In this document: positions 7,131 through 9,533 of the stretch, one piece after another
How positions within the stretch are numbered: position 1 is the first letter of the stretch
Layout: each line of letters begins with the position of its first letter
Assembly (NCBI GenBank): GCA_030837395.1
Contig: JAUPKO010000821.1
Location: 1-9,533 of the forward strand
Direction: 5' to 3'
Source: Actinomycetota bacterium
GTDB taxonomy: Bacteria > Actinomycetota > Actinomycetes > S36-B12 > UBA10799
Length of the DNA: 9,533 bases
Notes under the pieces: model-generated
The model's database searches: none
Told to the model about the DNA's origin: nothing
The model's input: only the letters and a program-made list of their open reading frames with translations
Made by a program: the position numbers and the translations under genes

Positions 7131-7144
7131 GTGACTGACGTCAC
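7131..7144. promoter_or_regulatory. Overlapping short dyads upstream of the XRE gene
   Basis: GTGAC at 7131-7135 and GTCAC at 7140-7144 form an inverted repeat with a 4-nt spacer, and TGACGTCA at 7136-7143 is itself a perfect palindrome. They lie about 60 nt before the XRE start, 19 nt upstream of the larger dyad. A protein binding site is possible but unproven. Confidence 0.3.
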
Positions 7145-7162
7145 GGCGAAATCAGCCGCAAT

Positions 7163-7184
7163 GGTGTTTGCAATTGCAAGCACC
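7163..7184. promoter_or_regulatory. 22-bp near-perfect dyad, probable operator of the XRE regulator
   Basis: The core TTGCAATTGCAA (7168-7179) is a perfect 12-bp palindrome. After one mismatched pair the symmetry continues with GGTG on the left (7163-7166) and CACC on the right (7181-7184), so 10 of 11 half-site pairs match. The core's left half coincides with the -35-like hexamer of the only plausible promoter for the gene starting at 7202. Its AT content stands out against the surroundings. Site symmetry suits a dimeric HTH protein, and autoregulation by the adjacent XRE protein is the simplest reading. Confidence 0.65.
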
Positions 7185-7198
7185 TGGGGCACTATAGA
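7168..7198 (+). promoter_or_regulatory. Candidate promoter of the XRE/HbhA-like genes
   Basis: A -35-like TTGCAA (7168-7173) and a -10-like TATAGA (7193-7198) are separated by 19 nt, slightly long for a housekeeping sigma factor. The expected transcription start is around 7202-7206, at or next to the GTG start codon, which would give a leaderless or nearly leaderless mRNA. In support, no good Shine-Dalgarno precedes the GTG. Confidence 0.45.
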
Positions 7199-7201
7199 CG
7201 T

Positions 7202-7618
7202 GTGTCCAAACTCGATGTCGGCACCCTGGGCGAGTACATCAGGGAGCAGCGCCACGCGGCGCAACTCTCGCTTCGGCAACTCGCGCGCAATGCAGGTGTG
7301 TCCAATCCGTATCTGAGCCAGGTCGAACGAGGGTTGCGCAACCCCAGTGCCGAGATCCTGACGCAGATCGCCGCAGCGCTGCGAATCTCTGCCGAGACGC
7401 TGTACGTGCGGGCCGGATTGCTCGAGGAACAAGACGCCAGCAGGGTGCGGACGGCCATCGTCCGGGATTCGTCGTTGACCGAACGGCAACGGCGCGCCCT
7501 GTTGGAGATCTACTCGGCCTTCGTCGAGGAGAACTCCGCCCGGCCCGTCGGGAAGGACACACCCGACACCGCAGCCCAGGCGACGGATACCGGAACGCCG
7601 GTTGCCGAGGCCGGGTGA
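7202..7618 (+). CDS. XRE-family transcriptional regulator (Rv0474-like)
   Basis: The 138-aa protein has an N-terminal XRE/Cro-type HTH domain at about residues 8-68. Helix 2 is SLRQLARNA (23-31) and the recognition helix begins NPYLSQVERG (35-44), followed by LRNPSAEILTQIAAALRIS and ETLYVRAG. A second helical region (about 75-115, LTERQRRALLEIYSAFVEEN) may serve dimerisation or sensing, and a disordered Thr/Ala tail ends the protein. It is followed after 41 nt by an HbhA-like gene and then DUF2516, the order I recall for M. tuberculosis Rv0474-Rv0475-Rv0476. Rv0474 has been described as a copper-responsive regulator; whether that holds here cannot be seen. The GTG at 7202 is the only start that keeps the whole HTH and has no clear ribosome binding site. 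The dyad at 7163-7184 is its likely target. Confidence 0.9.
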   Translation: MSKLDVGTLGEYIREQRHAAQLSLRQLARNAGVSNPYLSQVERGLRNPSAEILTQIAAALRISAETLYVRAGLLEEQDASRVRTAIVRDSSLTERQRRALLEIYSAFVEENSARPVGKDTPDTAAQATDTGTPVAEAG

Positions 7619-7648
7619 GCATCACCCCAGACCAGTTGAATCCGAGAG

Positions 7649-7653
7649 AGGGA
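7649..7653 (+). promoter_or_regulatory. Ribosome binding site that fixes the HbhA-like start
   Basis: AGGGA, within GAGAGGGA, lies 6 nt before the ATG at 7660. It favours this ATG over the in-frame GTG at 7615, which overlaps the XRE stop and would add 15 unrelated-looking residues. Confidence 0.65.
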
Positions 7654-7659
7654 ACCATC

Positions 7660-8202
7660 ATGGAGAACACCAACGACACCCCGGTTGAGCAGATCGAGGA
7701 CACCGCGCCCGAGACCGTGACCGAGCAGGTCGACGCGCCCGAGGCTGAGGTCACCGAGCCGGTGAAGGCCGAGAAGAAGACTCCGGCCAAGAAGGCGACC
7801 GCAGCCAAGAAGACCACCGCAAAGAAGGCCACCGCCGCCAAGAAGACCGCCGCCAAGAAGGCCACCCCGGCGAAAGAGGCTGCCGCCAAGGCTGCCCCCG
7901 AGGCGAAGGTCGACAAGGGCTTCCTGGCCAACCTGCGCGACTTCGAGTTGCCCAAGTTCGAGCTGCCCACCATCGAGCTGCCGACCATCGAGCTGCCCAC
8001 CATCGAGTTGCCCAAGGCGGACGAGGTTCGAGGCGACGTGGCCAGCTTCCTCGAGGACGTCCAAGAGGCCGTCATCGGTGCCCCCAGCAAGGTCAACGAT
8101 CTGATCGTGGACCTGCGTCACCACCTCGACGCCCGCGCCGAGGACCTGCGCAAGCGTGGCGGCGACACCGTGACCCGCGTGCGCGAGCTGATCGGTCGTT
8201 GA
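7660..8202 (+). CDS. HbhA-like Lys/Ala-rich repeat protein with N-terminal lysine tract
   Basis: The 180-aa protein has four parts. Residues 1-36 are acidic and disordered (many Glu, Asp, Thr). Residues 37-86 are Lys/Ala-rich with regular KK pairs, like HbhA and histone H1 tails. Residues 96-120 are five tandem ELPxx pentapeptides (ELPKF, three ELPTI, ELPKA). Residues 121-180 are predicted amphipathic helix, with FLEDVQEAV and LRHHLDARAEDLRKRGGDTV. Mycobacterial HbhA (Rv0475) is a surface-associated heparin-binding adhesin, also linked to lipid bodies and septum growth, with its lysine repeats at the C-terminus; here the order is reversed. There is no signal peptide or membrane span. Identity as an HbhA relative rests on composition and on its place between an XRE gene and DUF2516. 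DNA binding, like histone H1-type proteins, is an alternative. Function is unknown. Confidence 0.72.
   Translation: MENTNDTPVEQIEDTAPETVTEQVDAPEAEVTEPVKAEKKTPAKKATAAKKTTAKKATAAKKTAAKKATPAKEAAAKAAPEAKVDKGFLANLRDFELPKFELPTIELPTIELPTIELPKADEVRGDVASFLEDVQEAVIGAPSKVNDLIVDLRHHLDARAEDLRKRGGDTVTRVRELIGR
7774..7872 (+). repeat. Three 33-nt repeats encoding an 11-residue KK unit
   Basis: Residues 39-71 of the HbhA-like protein are three copies of an 11-residue unit, KKTPAKKATAA, KKTTAKKATAA and KKTAAKKATPA. The Lys pairs therefore alternate at 5- and 6-residue spacing. The codons are similar but not identical between copies, so selection appears to act on the protein pattern. Confidence 0.85.
7945..8019 (+). 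repeat. Five 15-nt repeats encoding ELPxx pentapeptides
   Basis: Five tandem copies encode Glu-Leu-Pro-x-x (residues 96-120 of the HbhA-like protein). The middle three all read ELPTI and differ only at a synonymous Pro codon (CCC or CCG). Near-identity at the DNA level suggests recent expansion and likely copy-number variation among relatives. Confidence 0.9.
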
Positions 8203-8227
8203 TCGCTGCTTGAGCGCGCCCCAGACG

Positions 8228-8271
8228 ACGGCTGGTGCCGGCGGGACCACCCCCCGGCACCAGCCGTTCTT
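8228..8271 (+). terminator. Strong hairpin terminator after the HbhA-like gene
   Basis: ACGGCTGGTGCCGG (8228-8241) is the exact reverse complement of 8254-8267. GGG (8243-8245) and CCC (8251-8253) can extend the stem inward around an ACCAC loop. It begins 26 nt after the HbhA-like stop and is followed by TCTT, a weak T-rich tail typical of high-GC actinobacterial terminators. It separates the XRE/HbhA-like transcript from DUF2516. Confidence 0.78.
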
Positions 8272-8306
8272 CATGTCCACCGCGGGCGGCCACCGGAGTC
8301 AACGCT

Positions 8307-8312
8307 TACCCT
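8307..8312 (+). promoter_or_regulatory. Candidate -10 element for leaderless DUF2516 transcript
   Basis: TACCCT fits TAnnnT and ends 6 nt before the ATG at 8319, so transcription would start at or next to the A of the start codon. No Shine-Dalgarno lies before this ATG, as expected for a leaderless mRNA. The -35 region is not recognisable. Confidence 0.4.
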
Positions 8313-8318
8313 TGTGCC

Positions 8319-8591
8319 ATGCCCGACATCGTCGAACTCGTCGTCAACGTCCTCCGAGTGGTGCTGACCATCGCGGCCCTGGCGGCGTTGGTCGACTGCG
8401 TCAGGCAGCCGGCCCAGGCGTTCGGCTACATCGGGCGGCTGTCCAAGCCGTTGTGGATGGGCCTGCTGGGGGTGGCGGCCGCTTTCATTTTTGTGGCACC
8501 AGTGTCGATTTTGGGCCTGGCCGGGGTCGTCGCGATGGGCGTCTACTTCGCCGATGTACGGCCGAAGATCAAGGAGATGACCGGCAGCTGA
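8319..8591 (+). CDS. DUF2516 family small membrane protein
   Basis: This 90-aa protein has a hydrophobic N-terminal segment (about 4-25), a polar stretch DCVRQPAQAFGYIGRLSKPLW (26-46 region), one or two further membrane segments (about 47-76), and the short C-terminus VYFADVRPKIKEM. The D-x-x-x-x-P-x-A-F and VYxxDVRP features match DUF2516, an actinobacterial family of unknown function found next to hbhA (Rv0476 in M. tuberculosis, from memory). I use the ATG at 8319. An upstream in-frame ATG at 8235 falls inside the terminator stem and would add 28 non-family residues. The gene is convergent with dtd, only 12 nt apart. Confidence 0.85.
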   Translation: MPDIVELVVNVLRVVLTIAALAALVDCVRQPAQAFGYIGRLSKPLWMGLLGVAAAFIFVAPVSILGLAGVVAMGVYFADVRPKIKEMTGS

Positions 8592-8603
8592 GCCCGCTGG
8601 CGC

Positions 8604-9068
8604 TCACACTTCCAGCAGCAGGGTGAACGGGCCGTCATTGGTCATCGTCACCCGCATATCGGCACCGAAACTCCCCGTGGCGACTGTGGCTCCGAGCGCC
8701 GTGAGCTGATCGGCGAATTCGGCCACCAACGGCTCGGCCGTCTCCGCTGGCGCCGCAGCTTCCCAGGTGGGCCGTCGGCCCTTGACCGCTGAACCGTAGA
8801 GCGTGAACTGGCTGACGACTAGCACCGGCAGGCCGAGATCGGCCGCCGACACTTCCCGGGCACCGCTGGGCAGTCGGCAGTGCGCGAAGCCATCGGCGTC
8901 GAAGATCCGCAGGTGATAAACCTTGCCGGCGAGCCGGGCCGCATGGTCCGGGGTATCGGTGTGGGTCACACCGACCAGCACCACCAGACCGGGTCCGTCG
9001 ATGCCGCCCACCCGCTGCCCGGCCACGTCCACGTGGGCCGAATCCACGCGCTGCACCAGCGCCCTCAT
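8604..9068 (-). CDS. dtd: D-aminoacyl-tRNA deacylase (Dtd)
   Basis: Dtd hydrolyses D-amino acids (and glycine mischarged on tRNA-Ala) from tRNAs in the cytoplasm, protecting translation. The 154-aa product has family length. It opens with MRALVQRVDSAHVDV and carries the active-site motif SQFTLYG (residues 86-92), KGRRPTW (96-102) and the Gly-cisPro motif NDGPFT (144-149), which enforces chirality. Trp in place of the E. coli Phe in KGRRPTW is, as I recall, usual in Actinobacteria. The ATG at 9068 overlaps the stop of the upstream ygfZ-like gene as ATGA, so translation is probably coupled. A longer in-frame extension upstream lies within the ygfZ-like gene and is not part of Dtd. Confidence 0.95.
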   Translation of the reverse strand: MRALVQRVDSAHVDVAGQRVGGIDGPGLVVLVGVTHTDTPDHAARLAGKVYHLRIFDADGFAHCRLPSGAREVSAADLGLPVLVVSQFTLYGSAVKGRRPTWEAAAPAETAEPLVAEFADQLTALGATVATGSFGADMRVTMTNDGPFTLLLEV

Positions 9069-9533
9069 GACTTCACGACACCTTCGAGCATCGCCGCCAA
9101 CCCCGGCCCCACCCGCACCGTCGCCGCATCTGGCGTCGAGCGCTTGACCACGGCCGTGGCGATGGGCCCGAGTTCGTAGTGCCGGGCGGCGGTGCCGATC
9201 CAACCCACCTGCCGGTCGCCGAGGTAGACCGGATCGCTGTGCGAGGGCAGGTCGGCGTCGGTGCCGTCGAGGTGCAGCAGCACCAGCCGACGCGGTGGCC
9301 GTCCCATGTTGTGCACCCGCGCGATGGTCTCCTGGCCGCGGTAGCAGCCCTTGGCCAGGTGCACAGCCGGTCCGATCCAACCGACCTCGTGCGGAATCGT
9401 GCGGTGATCGGGTTCGCAGCCGAGCCGGGGCATGGCCGCCGCCACCCGCAGGGCCTCCAGCGCCCAGGATCCGGCAGGCTCGCCCGCCTCGGCCAGGACA
9501 GCCGTCAGGCTCTCGGTCGGGACCAGGATCTGC
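9065..9533 (-). CDS. ygfZ: YgfZ/GcvT-like folate-binding protein, C-terminal part (5' end beyond window)
   Basis: YgfZ proteins are tetrahydrofolate-binding relatives of the glycine-cleavage T protein that support assembly or repair of some iron-sulfur enzymes. The window holds the last 155 residues, from about base 9532 on the minus strand; the start lies outside. The diagnostic motif KGCYRGQE is present, in AVHLAKGCYRGQETIARVHN, followed by GRPPRRLVLLHLDG and the C-terminal barrel region (VYLGDRQVGWIGTAARHYELG, IATAVVKR). The motif Cys is intact. An internal GTG at 9445 is not the real start, because the reading frame continues to the window edge with family-like sequence. It ends in a 4-nt ATGA overlap with dtd, marking an operon. 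Confidence 0.93.
   Translation of the reverse strand, partial: QILVPTESLTAVLAEAGEPAGSWALEALRVAAAMPRLGCEPDHRTIPHEVGWIGPAVHLAKGCYRGQETIARVHNMGRPPRRLVLLHLDGTDADLPSHSDPVYLGDRQVGWIGTAARHYELGPIATAVVKRSTPDAATVRVGPGLAAMLEGVVKS

Noticed and set aside
7615..7659. Longer HbhA-like start at GTG 7615 overlapping the XRE stop.
   Set aside because: The ATG at 7660 has a good ribosome binding site and begins the acidic segment; the extra residues show no conserved character.
8235..8318. Longer DUF2516 start at ATG 8235 within the hairpin region.
   Set aside because: The start lies inside a perfect terminator stem, and the extra 28 residues do not fit the small membrane protein family.
8589..8606. Dyad TGAGC/GCTCA spanning the two convergent stop codons of DUF2516 and dtd as a terminator.
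   Set aside because: Arms are only 5 bp and follow partly from the opposed TGA stops, with no T tract.
9069..9380. Extended N-terminus of Dtd reading from 9380.
   Set aside because: That stretch overlaps the ygfZ-like gene, which holds the KGCYRGQE motif in another frame; Dtd begins with MRALVQRV at 9068.

Overview
The window is high-GC DNA with GTG starts, tightly packed genes and strong third-position G/C. It carries the actinobacterial heat-shock order grpE-dnaJ-hspR-clpB, with the very end of dnaK at the left edge, followed by a set of genes typical of Actinobacteria (MerR-type HspR, DUF2516, an HbhA-like lysine-rich protein, a PF06089-type asparaginase). I place it in the Actinobacteria (Actinomycetes); I cannot name the genus.

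Left part (1-4987, all + strand): the last codons of a probable dnaK, then grpE, dnaJ and hspR, linked by a 4-nt overlap, a 39-nt gap and a 1-nt overlap, which looks like one operon. After 163 nt comes clpB. Together these encode the DnaK nucleotide-exchange factor, its J-domain partner, the repressor expected to control them, and the disaggregase that works with DnaK. The clpB leader lacks a recognisable HspR operator (HAIR) but holds a pair of ~25-nt direct repeats.

Middle (4988-7054): a convergent intergenic region with a long nested inverted repeat separates clpB from a minus-strand DUF4388 (PATAN-like) gene. That gene is divergent from a plus-strand asparaginase of the Rhizobium etli ReAV type, with its proposed catalytic and metal ligands intact.

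Right part (7055-9533): an XRE-family regulator with a 22-bp near-perfect dyad over its probable promoter, then an HbhA-like Lys/Ala-rich protein, a strong hairpin terminator, and a small DUF2516 membrane protein that looks leaderless. This gene order matches what I recall of Mycobacterium tuberculosis Rv0474-Rv0475(hbhA)-Rv0476. The HbhA-like protein has the opposite architecture to mycobacterial HbhA: the lysine-rich segment is near the N-terminus and is followed by five ELPxx repeats and a helical C-terminus. Convergent with this, on the minus strand, are D-aminoacyl-tRNA deacylase (dtd) and the 3' part of a YgfZ/GcvT-like gene, overlapping by ATGA.

Most of the window is ordinary housekeeping. 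The XRE/HbhA-like/DUF2516 module and its operator, and the clpB leader, are the parts most worth a second look. I see no mobile element, CRISPR array, tRNA or rRNA, and no gene-free stretch longer than 300 bases.
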